64,000 nt of DNA, taken from positions 1 to 64,000 of the forward strand of contig NZ_JAGTXB010000030.1 in assembly GCF_018224885.1 (NCBI RefSeq). Direction: 5' to 3'. Below are positions 7,179 to 16,660 of this stretch, in pieces (the first letter of the stretch is position 1; the number at the start of each line of letters is the position of its first letter). Source of the DNA: Chitinophaga hostae (lineage in GTDB: Bacteria; Bacteroidota; Bacteroidia; Chitinophagales; Chitinophagaceae). The notes below the pieces were generated by a model. The model made no database searches. It was not told the origin of the DNA and worked only from the letters and a program-made list of their open reading frames with translations. The translations under genes and the position numbers were made by a program.

Positions 7179-8747
7179 ATGGAACCAAAGGAAACACTAT
7201 TTGATTTCGTACAACAACAATCCGGCAAACTGCTGGAACAAACCCTCACGCATACCGGTCTTACCTTTATATCCGTGCTATTGGCCGTTGCCATCGGCGT
7301 ACCCGCCGGTATTCTTATCACAAGACGAAAAAAACTATCCGGCCTGGTGTTGGGGTTTGCCGGTGTAATGCAAACCATCCCCAGCATCGCCTTACTGGGA
7401 TTTATGATCCCGCTGCTGGGCATCGGGCCAAAACCAGCCATCGTGGCACTGTTCCTTTATGCGTTACTGCCCATTATACGGAACACATTCACAGGTATCA
7501 GCGGGGTTGATCCCAGCATCACAGAAGCCGCTACCGGCATGGGACTCAGTAAACGACAACTGTTGTATAAAGTGCAGCTTCCCTTAGCCCTGCCCGTTAT
7601 CATGGCCGGCATCCGCACCGCTACCGTTATTAATGTGGGCGTAGCTACCCTGGCAGCTTATATCGCCGCCGGGGGTCTCGGTGAATTTATTTTTGGCGGC
7701 ATTGCCCTCAACAATACCAACATGATGCTGGCAGGTGCTATACCGGCGGCATTGCTCGCCATCCTGTTCGACTGGCTGCTATCGCTGCTGCAACATATCA
7801 ATGTCCGGAAAGCCCGGAAAACAGTATACATATTACCTGTTATCTTCCTGGCACTGTCTTCTTTTTACCTGGTCCCCGATACCTACAACAGTAAAATGCT
7901 GGCAGGATTTACACCTGAGTTTATGGGCAGAAAAGACGGATACCTGGGGCTGAAATCTGTATACGGATTACGGATCCGTACCCTGGTGATCAGCGACATG
8001 ATTATGTACAAAGCCGCCTGGGAAAAGAAGCTGGATGTGATCAGCGGCAGCAGCACCGACGGCAGGGTAAAGGCATTTGACCTCGTAGTACTGGAAGATG
8101 ACAAACATATTTTTCCTCCCTACTACGCTGCCCCTATTGTAAAGAACGAAACATTGCAAAAATACCCCGAACTTGAACCGGCGCTGAACCTTTTGTCTGG
8201 TACAATTAATGATAGCATTATGACGGACCTGAATTACCGCGTTGACTATCTGAAACAAAATCCGGAGAAGGTAGCAAAAGATTTCCTGGTGGCCCATCAG
8301 CTGTGGAAACCGGCTGGCACAGGCACAAAAGGCAGCATCCGCATAGGTTCAAAAATATTCGGTGATGGTTATATCCTCGCCAATATGTACAAAATGCTGA
8401 TCGAAGGATATACTGACCTGTCAGCCGTTACAAAAACCGGCTTAGGCGGAACAAAAATAGTGTTTGATGCTTTAACCAACGACCAGATAGATATGTACCC
8501 CGAGTACACAGGCACCGGGCTGCTGGTAATTCTTCAAACACCGCAACAGGTGACAGACAGCATTATCAGTGACAGCAAAAAAGTATACGACTATGTGAGT
8601 GCCGGATTTCAAAAACAATATGGAATAAAATGGCTGAAGCCCATCGGATTTAATAATACATACGCATTGATGATGCGGAGAACAGCGGCAGCTGAATTAC
8701 ATATCAGCAGCATCTCCGCATTCACGCATTATGTAAACCAACAATAA
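7179..8747 (+). CDS. egtU: Fused ABC permease and substrate-binding protein, EgtU/OpuC-like
   Basis: A 522-residue two-domain importer subunit. Residues of about 1-215 form a BPD-type permease with several membrane spans and the EAATGMGLSKRQLLYKVQLP coupling loop that docks the ATPase. A further span near 220-240 leads to an OpuAC-type periplasmic binding domain (about 240-522) with the family segments IRIGSKIFGDGYILANM and DMYPEYTGTG. This fused layout is that of the ergothioneine importer EgtU and of some choline/betaine OpuC-like proteins. Placement directly upstream of egtB (9-base gap) makes ergothioneine the favoured ligand. That assignment is inferred from context, so the gene symbol is provisional. 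Confidence 0.75.
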   Translation: MEPKETLFDFVQQQSGKLLEQTLTHTGLTFISVLLAVAIGVPAGILITRRKKLSGLVLGFAGVMQTIPSIALLGFMIPLLGIGPKPAIVALFLYALLPIIRNTFTGISGVDPSITEAATGMGLSKRQLLYKVQLPLALPVIMAGIRTATVINVGVATLAAYIAAGGLGEFIFGGIALNNTNMMLAGAIPAALLAILFDWLLSLLQHINVRKARKTVYILPVIFLALSSFYLVPDTYNSKMLAGFTPEFMGRKDGYLGLKSVYGLRIRTLVISDMIMYKAAWEKKLDVISGSSTDGRVKAFDLVVLEDDKHIFPPYYAAPIVKNETLQKYPELEPALNLLSGTINDSIMTDLNYRVDYLKQNPEKVAKDFLVAHQLWKPAGTGTKGSIRIGSKIFGDGYILANMYKMLIEGYTDLSAVTKTGLGGTKIVFDALTNDQIDMYPEYTGTGLLVILQTPQQVTDSIISDSKKVYDYVSAGFQKQYGIKWLKPIGFNNTYALMMRRTAAAELHISSISAFTHYVNQQ

Positions 8748-8756
8748 CCACCTGTA

Positions 8757-9914
8757 ATGATGTTGCTGAAAAAAGAATATGAAACCGTACGCAGAAGAAC
8801 CGAACAGATCTGCGCACCACTCAAAACGGAAGACTATGTAGTGCAGCCTGTTGTGGATGTAAGTCCGCCGAAATGGCATCTCGGCCATACCACCTGGTTC
8901 TTTGAAACATTTATACTGATTCCTAACGCTAAAGATTATACGGTATTTGACCCGCAATACAACTATGTATTCAACAGCTACTATGAATCAGTAGGCGCCC
9001 GGGTAATACGCACCAACCGCGGTAACCTGAGCAGACCGGCGGTGGAAGACATCATGCGCTACCGCAAACATGTGGATGCTGCCATGATCGCATTCCTGGA
9101 AACAACGGCACTCACCGCGGAGCTGCAGGCGCTTTTTACCCTGGGATTAAATCATGAAGAACAGCACCAGGAACTGCTTTATACCGATATTAAGTACATC
9201 CTTGGACACAACCCCCTTTTTCCGGCTTATGACCCCTCCCGTAAAGATATTTCGCCGGTGAACAATCCGTCCGGTTCATGGTTAAATATGGAAGCCGGCA
9301 TTTATGATATCGGTTTCACAGGAGAGGGCTTCTGTTTTGATAATGAGCTGGGCAGACATAAAGTGTACCTGAACGATTATGCCATCAGCAATACCCTGGT
9401 TACCAATACCGAATACCTGGACTTTATACAGGCCGGTGGCTACCAGGATTTCCGCTACTGGCATGCCGAAGGATGGGATTGGGTAAAAACCAACCAGGCA
9501 GGCTCCCCGATGTACTGGTATAATATAGAAGGACAATGGATGCATTACACGTGGCAGGGACTACAGCCCCTGATGCCCGATGCGCCGGTAGCACATATCA
9601 GTTACTATGAAGCAGCAGCATATGCCGCCTGGAAGGGCTGCAGACTGCCCACTGAATTTGAATGGGAGGCAGCGGCGCCGCTGTTATCCTGGGGGCTTCG
9701 CTGGGAGTGGACCGAAAGCGCCTATCTCCCCTATCCCGGATTCGCCAAAGCGCCCGGCGCTATCGGTGAATACAACGGGAAATTTATGATCAGCCAGATG
9801 GTATTACGCGGCGGTTCAGAGGTTACATCTCCCAATCACAGCCGTATTACCTACCGCAACTTCTTCCACCCTTCCCTGAGATGGCAATTCACCGGGATAA
9901 GATTGGCAAGATGA
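8757..9914 (+). CDS. egtB: Ergothioneine biosynthesis protein EgtB (hercynine oxygenase, sulfoxide synthase)
   Basis: Non-haem iron enzyme joining the imidazole C2 of hercynine to a cysteine-type thiol with O2, forming the sulfoxide precursor of ergothioneine. The N-terminal DinB-like domain shows the likely iron ligands His44 (HLGHTTW) and His133/His137 (NHEEQHQELL). The C-terminal FGE-sulfatase domain begins about residue 180 and ends with LRGGSEV and YRNFFHPSLRWQFTGIRLA. At 385 residues it is slightly short of many EgtB proteins. The thiol donor (cysteine or gamma-glutamylcysteine) cannot be read from the sequence. No egtA, egtC or egtE lies in the window. egtD follows after 88 bases. Confidence 0.92.
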   Translation: MMLLKKEYETVRRRTEQICAPLKTEDYVVQPVVDVSPPKWHLGHTTWFFETFILIPNAKDYTVFDPQYNYVFNSYYESVGARVIRTNRGNLSRPAVEDIMRYRKHVDAAMIAFLETTALTAELQALFTLGLNHEEQHQELLYTDIKYILGHNPLFPAYDPSRKDISPVNNPSGSWLNMEAGIYDIGFTGEGFCFDNELGRHKVYLNDYAISNTLVTNTEYLDFIQAGGYQDFRYWHAEGWDWVKTNQAGSPMYWYNIEGQWMHYTWQGLQPLMPDAPVAHISYYEAAAYAAWKGCRLPTEFEWEAAAPLLSWGLRWEWTESAYLPYPGFAKAPGAIGEYNGKFMISQMVLRGGSEVTSPNHSRITYRNFFHPSLRWQFTGIRLAR

Positions 9915-10002
9915 TTGAGCAACCGTTATGAAGTGATCCGGATTTTTTGGACGGAATATCTGTCGTCAGAAAGATTCAACTTTCGTACATCAAAAAATAT
10001 TT

Positions 10003-10992
10003 ATGACTGTAATTCCAACGGCGTTTGCTCCCTGCAAACGCAAACCAGCTACCAGCACATTTTACCACGATGTGGTGCAGGGCCTTACCGCTCCACAGAA
10101 ATACCTGGACCCGAAATATTTTTATGATGCCGCCGGAGATGTACTCTTCCAGCAAATCATGCAATGCCACGAATATTACCTGACCGGATGCGAGATGGAA
10201 ATCCTCAGCAGCCAGTCCCCGCAAATAGCCCAGGCATTACAAATGTACGCCGGCTCATTTGATCTCGTGGAGCTCGGCGCCGGCGACGCCACCAAATCCA
10301 TCCACCTGCTGAAACAGCTGCTGGATAACGGGGTAGACTATACGTATTTCCCCATAGATATATCCGTCAACGTTATTAATCAGCTGGAGAAAAATTTGCC
10401 GAAACAATTACCGGGACTGCAGTTACAGGGACTGAACGGCGAATACTTCCAGGCGCTGCAACAGGCTAACCAGCTTACCAGCCGTAAAAAGGTAATATTA
10501 TTTATGGGCGCAAACATTGGAAATTTCAATGTTGCGGCCGCCAGGAATTTCTGCCAGCAACTGCGCCAGTACCTGCAGCCCGGAGATTTACTGCTGACAG
10601 GATTTGATCTCAAAAAACATCCACAGGTAATTTTGAATGCCTATAATGATGCCACCGGTATTACAAGGGCTTTCAACTTCAACCTGCTCCATCGCATCAA
10701 CCGCGAACTCGGGGCTGATTTTGATACCACCAGGTTTGAACACTTCCCTACGTACGACCCGGGCACAGGCGCCTGCAAGAGTTACCTTATCAGCCTGGAA
10801 GACCAGGTGGTGCATATCGGTGACAGCACAACCATTACTTTTGCAGAAAATGAAGCGCTTTATATGGAGATTTCGCAAAAATACAGCCTGGAGGAAACAG
10901 ATCAGCTGGCTGCCCTTACAGGATTCAAACCGGTAGCCCGCTTCTTCGACCGGAAGCACTGGTTCACCGATTGCTTATGGAAATGTATTTAA
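10003..10992 (+). CDS. egtD: L-histidine N-alpha-methyltransferase EgtD
   Basis: Converts histidine to hercynine by three SAM-dependent methylations, the first step of ergothioneine synthesis. The 329-residue protein carries the family N-terminus KYLDPKYFYDAAGDVLFQQI, Tyr in EYYLTGCE (about residue 58-59), the SAM loop ELGAGDATK (90-98), FPIDIS (117-121), NIGNF (171-175) and the histidine-binding ALYMEISQKYS (Glu289, Ser291). It ends the cluster and converges with the DinB-family gene 14 bases away. ATG 10003 gives a complete family-length protein. Confidence 0.95.
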   Translation: MTVIPTAFAPCKRKPATSTFYHDVVQGLTAPQKYLDPKYFYDAAGDVLFQQIMQCHEYYLTGCEMEILSSQSPQIAQALQMYAGSFDLVELGAGDATKSIHLLKQLLDNGVDYTYFPIDISVNVINQLEKNLPKQLPGLQLQGLNGEYFQALQQANQLTSRKKVILFMGANIGNFNVAAARNFCQQLRQYLQPGDLLLTGFDLKKHPQVILNAYNDATGITRAFNFNLLHRINRELGADFDTTRFEHFPTYDPGTGACKSYLISLEDQVVHIGDSTTITFAENEALYMEISQKYSLEETDQLAALTGFKPVARFFDRKHWFTDCLWKCI

Positions 10993-11006
10993 AAAACAGG
11001 ATGTTT

Positions 11007-11480
11007 TTAATGCCAGGCGCCCAACATGCGGCGCAATGTTACTATTTCCCCCGTATGATAACTGTTATGATCGAGTAACAACACCGCTTCCCTGAACAAA
11101 TGCTGGCCGCTTCCGTAAGGAAACGGCGCAAACAGGTCTGCACCCGGTGCTTCCAGCAACCCGATGAAAGCATGCAGATCCTTATCTACCTGGGCGATAC
11201 TGTGCTTCCAGGCTGCATCATCTGCGGGGGCAGCTTCTTTGGGCCAGTAATCCCCGGGCCAGTCTATCTCCTTATAGTCCGGGTTACGGGAAAAATCAAG
11301 AATATCGAACTGGGCGATCCGGATGTGCTCCACGAGCTGCCAGATACTATACGGCATGCCGGGCGGCACCACTCCCCTCAGGTTGGCGGGCAGCGATTTT
11401 ACGGCGTCTGCAAAAGATACGTGGGCATTGGCTTTCAACAGCATTGCCTTCAACGACTTTACCAAAGTTGATGTATCCAT
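11007..11480 (-). CDS. DinB family protein
   Basis: A 157-residue four-helix DinB/YfiT-type protein. Likely metal ligands are His in LVEHIRIAQFD (about residue 49) and the pair in LLDHNSYHTGEIV near the C-terminus, matching the usual three-His layout. Family members include thiol-dependent transferases and proteins of unknown role. It converges with egtD, whose neighbour EgtB has the same fold in its N-terminal domain, but nothing shows a functional link. Confidence 0.8.
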   Translation of the reverse strand: MDTSTLVKSLKAMLLKANAHVSFADAVKSLPANLRGVVPPGMPYSIWQLVEHIRIAQFDILDFSRNPDYKEIDWPGDYWPKEAAPADDAAWKHSIAQVDKDLHAFIGLLEAPGADLFAPFPYGSGQHLFREAVLLLDHNSYHTGEIVTLRRMLGAWH

Positions 11481-11723
11481 AAGATATCGCGGTTTTTGAT
11501 CTGAAAATTATCAGATTCTCATTTTCAATATTAAAAAACAGGGAACTATAGCAAAGCGACTATACAACAATCATTCCTATGAAAGGTTTGTAAACGAATC
11601 GTTAATCATTCTCCTTTTGATTATTCTTTTGACTTTTCAAGAACATTTCTATTTGATTAACACTTCCCGGGATTTGGCGAGGTATCATTGCATAAAATAA
11701 AAGTTATTAACCAAATCTAAGAA

Positions 11724-14429
11724 ATGGCCAAATTCGCGCTTACGTTAACCATTATCCTGGGAACACTCCATCTCTCGTTATTTGCACAGCGGGAAATTAA
11801 AGGTCAGGCCTATGATAAAGATTCCAGAAGGCCGCTTGAAGGAGCCACCATACTCCTGTTTACAACCGAAAAATCTATTCTGAAGGGACAGGACATGTCT
11901 GATAAGGACGGTAATTTCTCTGTTAAAAATGTCCCTGCAGGTAACTTTATGCTAACGATCAGCTACATGGGCTATAACGCCGTAACCCTTCCTATTGCGG
12001 TTACCCAGAAAAATAAAACAATCCAGCTGGGCATGCAGGGGCTGCAAAGAAATGCGATAAAGTTAACCGGGGTCAGTATCAAATTGATCAGACCTATTTT
12101 TTCTATCCGGAAAGACACCATTGAGTTTTCCGCTGCCGATTTTCCCACAGCAGAAAATGCCTCTCTGAAGAACCTCCTGCAAAAGGTGCCGGGCCTGTCA
12201 GTAGACCAGGAAGGCAATTTCTTCTACCAGGGACGCCCTATAAAAGAGCTCTATGTGGATGGACGCCCCTTGTTTCAAAACGCGCCCAACGCTTCCGGCG
12301 ATCCAAAGAAAATATCGCAAATGCTACAGGCCAACCTGGTTGACAAAATACAGGTGGCCGATAAAAAGGGAGTGGATGGCCTGTTGGAAAATGGGAAAAA
12401 TGAAAAGGTCATCAATATCACCATTAAAAAGGACATGAAAAAAGGGATCAATGGCGCCGCCGGTGCGGGTTATGGCACAGATGACCGCTTCAACCTGTCT
12501 GCCAACGCCAACATGTTCAGAGATAATAAACAAATATTGGTGACAGGTACCCGCAACAATGTAAACTCCTCCCGGGGGCCATTTTCTACAGATGAAAATT
12601 TAAGCAGGGCAGATAACTTTGGCGGACAGGGCATCCGCAGTAATGCCAACGGCAATATCTCCCTCGACATTACTAAAAAAACAAAATTCAATGCTAATCT
12701 TATCAATTTTGTCAACAACAACGATAACGACCAGCTGCAGCAACGCGATAATATATTACCAGACAGTAACTACCGCTATAACAGCCAAACAAAAAACCGT
12801 ATTAAAAACAGTTTAAGTCATCTGTATACCAGCCTGGCTATGCAGCCCGATGAGAAAAACTTCATCTCGGCGGATATCATGGCCTCCGTGCAAAAATATC
12901 AACCCCGCGCCGAGAATAAATATATCTCCCTGGGCGGAAAGAATAATGACACCATTAACATGGGCACCAACATCAGTAATGAAACAAAGAAAAACGGCAC
13001 TATTAACCTTGGTACTACCTTCATACATCTCTTTGATAAAAAATGGGGCAGTACCAATTTCAATGTTAATTTTGAACAAAACAATATCCGCGATCAGCAA
13101 AGTAACTATACCCTGAACCTGCTGCCGCCATCGGGCATCGCTGATACCATCAACCAACAGCTGTCAGCTGAAACCAATACCCGGAGATTTACGGCCGGCC
13201 TGAGCTACCAATACCCAATCACTCCCCTGATTTACCTGAGCATCGCCTATAAATACAACAGTAATCTTACCACTAATAATCAACAGGCATTTGATTTCAA
13301 TAACATCAAAAGAGGGTACGATATCGTTAATAAAGATCTTACATACGATTTCCAGAACAGGTACACCGTAAACAGCTTTACCACCGGTATATCTGTTAAC
13401 AAGCCAAGCCTGCAGGGTCAATTCACGATTTCCTATAATAATACCAGCTCAGTAGGCGACAACTACACCGAAAAAAAGGAATACCGGCAGAAAATTAATT
13501 ACCTCGCTCCTAACCTGTACCTTTCCTATAAAATCGATAACTATAAATCATTCAGTGTAAATATCTCCCGGGAAACACGTGTGCCAAACACCGGTATGAT
13601 GCTGGTACCGGTAGTATCAACCAAAAACCCGCTATATGTTCAGCTGGGTAATCCCGACCTGAAACCAACCATCTATAACGGCGCCAATTTCGGATACCGC
13701 TCTTTCAGTATCAAAGGCCTTACATTCGGCACCAATCTTAGTCTTGATCTTCCCGAAAATGCCACTGCCCAATCTGTTTATTCTGATTCGGCCGGGCGGC
13801 AAATCAGTAAACCGGTAAATACAAACGGCGCCTTTGGAATTAACCAGGACCTGTCGCTCGGCAAACGGTTTTCCAAATCAGGTATTACCATCAACTACGC
13901 GCTGAGCTATAATTTCAATCGCACCAATACTTTTGTAAACCAGGTAAAAAATACCAGCACCAATTTTGGCGCCACCCAGTCAGTAATCACTTCATGGACC
14001 TATAAAAAACTATTGGAACTCGAAGGACTAGGTTTCATGATGTATAACGGTAACGGCTACTCTATCCAGGAAAATAAATACTACGACTATCTCTACTACA
14101 GTATGGCCCTTACTGCCAACATTTATCTTCCTTTTGATATCAATTTCGGCGTATCTGCCACCTACAACAACAACACCAGCCAGCAACAGCAATACCTGGT
14201 GGTAAACAGCTGGATCTCCAAAACCTTTCTGCCCAACAAAAGTTTACAGGTGAAACTGTATGTATACGATATATTCAGAAAAAACCAGGCATTGCAAACA
14301 CTGCAAACTTTTACCTATATAGAACAACAGGTAAACAGTGTCCTTTCCCGCTATGCCCTGTTAAGCGTATCTTACTTTTTTGGTAAGAAGAAACCAGCAA
14401 CAGGTCCACAGCCCAGGCCACAATTATAG
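11724..14429 (+). CDS. Outer-membrane beta-barrel protein with carboxypeptidase-regulatory-like domain
   Basis: A 901-residue secreted protein: signal peptide to LSLFAQ (about 1-22), a CarboxypepD_reg-like beta sandwich (about 24-105), a plug-like region with LKNLLQKVPGLSVDQEG and IKELYVDGRP (about 145-250), then an Asn/Thr/Tyr-rich beta-barrel to a C-terminal VSYFFGKKK end. It belongs to the Bacteroidota outer-membrane beta-barrel (OMP_b-brl_3) TonB-receptor-like group, distinct from SusC. The substrate is unknown and no SusD gene is adjacent. It stands alone between the convergent DinB and DsbA-like genes' reading directions. Confidence 0.85.
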   Translation: MAKFALTLTIILGTLHLSLFAQREIKGQAYDKDSRRPLEGATILLFTTEKSILKGQDMSDKDGNFSVKNVPAGNFMLTISYMGYNAVTLPIAVTQKNKTIQLGMQGLQRNAIKLTGVSIKLIRPIFSIRKDTIEFSAADFPTAENASLKNLLQKVPGLSVDQEGNFFYQGRPIKELYVDGRPLFQNAPNASGDPKKISQMLQANLVDKIQVADKKGVDGLLENGKNEKVINITIKKDMKKGINGAAGAGYGTDDRFNLSANANMFRDNKQILVTGTRNNVNSSRGPFSTDENLSRADNFGGQGIRSNANGNISLDITKKTKFNANLINFVNNNDNDQLQQRDNILPDSNYRYNSQTKNRIKNSLSHLYTSLAMQPDEKNFISADIMASVQKYQPRAENKYISLGGKNNDTINMGTNISNETKKNGTINLGTTFIHLFDKKWGSTNFNVNFEQNNIRDQQSNYTLNLLPPSGIADTINQQLSAETNTRRFTAGLSYQYPITPLIYLSIAYKYNSNLTTNNQQAFDFNNIKRGYDIVNKDLTYDFQNRYTVNSFTTGISVNKPSLQGQFTISYNNTSSVGDNYTEKKEYRQKINYLAPNLYLSYKIDNYKSFSVNISRETRVPNTGMMLVPVVSTKNPLYVQLGNPDLKPTIYNGANFGYRSFSIKGLTFGTNLSLDLPENATAQSVYSDSAGRQISKPVNTNGAFGINQDLSLGKRFSKSGITINYALSYNFNRTNTFVNQVKNTSTNFGATQSVITSWTYKKLLELEGLGFMMYNGNGYSIQENKYYDYLYYSMALTANIYLPFDINFGVSATYNNNTSQQQQYLVVNSWISKTFLPNKSLQVKLYVYDIFRKNQALQTLQTFTYIEQQVNSVLSRYALLSVSYFFGKKKPATGPQPRPQL

Positions 14430-15341
14430 CCCCGCTGCCAATGTCCAAAGTTGCCCGTTCACAATACTGGTTACCACTACTTTATTTTCGCTGAGGTAAC
14501 TATTCAACCGGGTATAGGCTTCATCAAACGTTATGTCGTTTAATACCGCAAACTCTTTGGTAGTAAGCGTAGGAAAATAGGAAAACAATTCCCCCCCCTT
14601 TGCATAGGCCCTTGGAGCCGCTTCCGGCAGTAACTTCTGCAAGGCTGTGGTAAATACCGCATAAGGCTTGGCGCCATAGACCAGCTCAGACCTGCCGTTT
14701 TTATCGATAAAAAATATCGAAGGAAAACCGCGTACACCCAGCTGTTTACCCAGGGCCAGATCTGCATTGAACAAAGCCGGCGCCTCCTTCTCAAAATCTA
14801 CCTGTAACTGTACTATATCCAATCCTGCAAAAGCAGCCGATCTAAGTACCGGTTCAGGCTTACAGATATTCTGCTTTTCCATAAACAGCAATTCCCGCAT
14901 ACGCCGCAAAAAAATCACCGCTTTGTGTTTGTCCTGTTGCTGGGCTGCCTTAAACCAGATGGAAGGCGGATAAGAAGAAGGCAATGGATCTTCCAGCCAC
15001 ACATTTCCGTCAATCGGCATCTGGTAATGCAAACTCACTTCATCCCAGTGATGCGCTACATCCGAAGGTCCGCTGATGCCCCCGGAATTATAAACATCCC
15101 ACGAAGGCAATAACCCACCCATATGATAACTGATGTCCAACACATGGCCGTATTCCAACTTCAGCCGGCGCCATTGCGGTTCTATTCCCCAACAGGTAGA
15201 ACAAATCGGATCAGTAAAATAGACCAGTCTAAGCGGCTTATCCGTGGATGACAAGCCATTGGTTACAGGAGCTGCAGTAACAATTTTACCGGGTATTTCA
15301 CAAACACCCGATTCCGGGTCACAAAACATAGGTTCGTTCAT
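14424..15341 (-). CDS. DsbA family thioredoxin-fold protein
   Basis: A 305-residue cytoplasmic protein of the DsbA/FrnE group. The redox motif CSTCWGIEPQWRRLK is near residue 45-48, the alpha-helical insertion is rich in Trp and Arg, and GVRGFPSIFFID supplies the cis-Pro segment. The N-terminus MFCDPESGVCEIPG adds two further cysteines. There is no signal peptide, so thiol chemistry or an adaptor role in the cytoplasm (as for the SpxH/YjbH relatives) is more likely than envelope oxidation. ATG 15341 is chosen because the frame upstream runs through a -7 element (15362-15369) and the B1 palindrome. Its stop overlaps the end of the beta-barrel gene by 6 bases, convergent. Confidence 0.8.
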   Translation of the reverse strand: MNEPMFCDPESGVCEIPGKIVTAAPVTNGLSSTDKPLRLVYFTDPICSTCWGIEPQWRRLKLEYGHVLDISYHMGGLLPSWDVYNSGGISGPSDVAHHWDEVSLHYQMPIDGNVWLEDPLPSSYPPSIWFKAAQQQDKHKAVIFLRRMRELLFMEKQNICKPEPVLRSAAFAGLDIVQLQVDFEKEAPALFNADLALGKQLGVRGFPSIFFIDKNGRSELVYGAKPYAVFTTALQKLLPEAAPRAYAKGGELFSYFPTLTTKEFAVLNDITFDEAYTRLNSYLSENKVVVTSIVNGQLWTLAAGL

Positions 15342-15361
15342 TATATACAATTTAAAGTGCG

Positions 15362-15369
15362 CAAAGATA
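15362..15369 (-). promoter_or_regulatory. -7 element upstream of the DsbA-like gene
   Basis: Reads TATCTTTG on the minus strand, 20 bases before the proposed ATG at 15341. It lies between the gene and palindrome B1. No well-spaced -33 element was found. Confidence 0.4.
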
Positions 15370-15410
15370 AGAAAAGCAGCAGGCATCTTCCTCACACAAA
15401 AAGCATAAAA

Positions 15411-15499
15411 CATAAAGCGAAAAGCTATTGTGGCGAATGACCGGGGGCGGGTGTTATTTCCCGCTAAGATCATTCGCCACAATAGCTTTTCGCTTTATG
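15411..15499. repeat. Family B inverted repeat, copy B1
   Basis: Perfect 30-bp arms at 15411-15440 and 15470-15499 around a 29-bp GC-rich loop. The arms contain the family B core AAAGCTATT with flanking AAAGC repeats and end in GCGAATGA. Unlike the other copies the arm reads AAAGCGAAAAGC, and the opposite arm carries the matching GCTTTTCGCTTT. It begins 22 bases beyond the stop codon of the ompA-like gene on the minus strand. Confidence 0.9.
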
Positions 15500-15521
15500 C
15501 TTTGAGCCTTCTGTTTCTTAA

Positions 15522-16382
15522 TTAATTAGCCGGTTTCTCCAGCAACTTAAAGAACTGATCCAGCTGAGGCAGTATCACGATCCTTGTTCTGCGGTTCGCG
15601 GCTTTACCTTCTGCAGTGTCATTGGAAGCAATTGGCAGGTATTCGCCTCTACCCGCAGCGGTCATACGTGCAGGCGGAATATTGTACTGGTTCTGCAGGA
15701 TACGTACCACGGAAGTAGCTCTTTTCACACTCAGATCCCAGTTGTCCAGCAATACATTCGGACGGTAAGGCACATTATCGGTATGCCCTTCTACCATGAA
15801 CTCAATATCCGGCTGTGCAATCAGCACCTTGGCAACTTTACCAAGTACTTCTTTTGCTCTTTCATTGATATCGTAACTACCGCTTTTAAACAGCAGTTTA
15901 TCAGAGATATCAATATATACTACCCCCTTATCCACCTTAATATTGATGTCTTTATCATCCATATTACCAATGGCGCCTTTCAGGTTCATGACCAACTGCA
16001 TGTTCAATGAATCCTTACGGGCAATGGCAGACTGCAGATCCTTAATATAAGCATCTTTTGCGCCGATATTATCGAGTGATTTTTTGATGCTTTCCGCCTG
16101 TGAACTGGAAATAACGGATAACTCCTTCAGATGATCCAACATCTGGGAATTATTGGTTTTTAACTGCTGTTGCTGTTCTGTCAGATTGGTGACTTTATCT
16201 TTGTAAGCTGCGGCGGCGCGGGCGGCATCTTCCTCGCAGGTTCTCAGCTTGCCATAGGTAGTCCTGTACAGACTATCCAGTTGCGCATTCCTGGCCTGTG
16301 ATTCCCTTAATTTACGGGGTGCGGAACAGGATGCAAAAATGGTGACCAAAGCTACCGGCAAGGCTAGTTGTGCTACTCTCAT
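15522..16382 (-). CDS. OmpA family lipoprotein
   Basis: A 286-residue envelope protein. The signal peptide ends in a lipobox-like FASC (Cys19), residues of about 25-125 form a coiled coil, and the C-terminal third is a peptidoglycan-binding OmpA domain with VEGHTDNVPY, NWDLSVKRATSVVRIL, AAGRGEY and NRRTRIVI. It probably tethers the outer membrane to the cell wall or acts in a MotB-like manner. It is followed on the same strand by palindrome B1 and the DsbA-like gene. Confidence 0.9.
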   Translation of the reverse strand: MRVAQLALPVALVTIFASCSAPRKLRESQARNAQLDSLYRTTYGKLRTCEEDAARAAAAYKDKVTNLTEQQQQLKTNNSQMLDHLKELSVISSSQAESIKKSLDNIGAKDAYIKDLQSAIARKDSLNMQLVMNLKGAIGNMDDKDINIKVDKGVVYIDISDKLLFKSGSYDINERAKEVLGKVAKVLIAQPDIEFMVEGHTDNVPYRPNVLLDNWDLSVKRATSVVRILQNQYNIPPARMTAAGRGEYLPIASNDTAEGKAANRRTRIVILPQLDQFFKLLEKPAN

Positions 16383-16660
16383 AAAAATGTTATATTTTAA
16401 TAATCTAACAAATAAGTATATATGATTATTTAGGGATACAATGGAGATACCCGCTTTATAGCAAATAGCAGGCCGAAGCCCTGTTCTGTTCGTTATAAAA
16501 GGATTAGAACCATGAAAACTTGAGAAGCGAAAGCGATGAAAAATAATACCGGTCTATTAACGAACCTTTATTCATAAAAAAAAGTTAATGTTTTATAATA
16601 TCTAAGTAACTTGTCCGCAGAGTACTTGCTATATCTATTTTCTATTAATTGCTGAAATGT

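Noticed and set aside
16383..16660. Possible tRNA or small RNA in the gap before the lacI gene
   Set aside because: No cloverleaf, no TTC-type T-loop and no terminator; only AT-rich upstream sequence.
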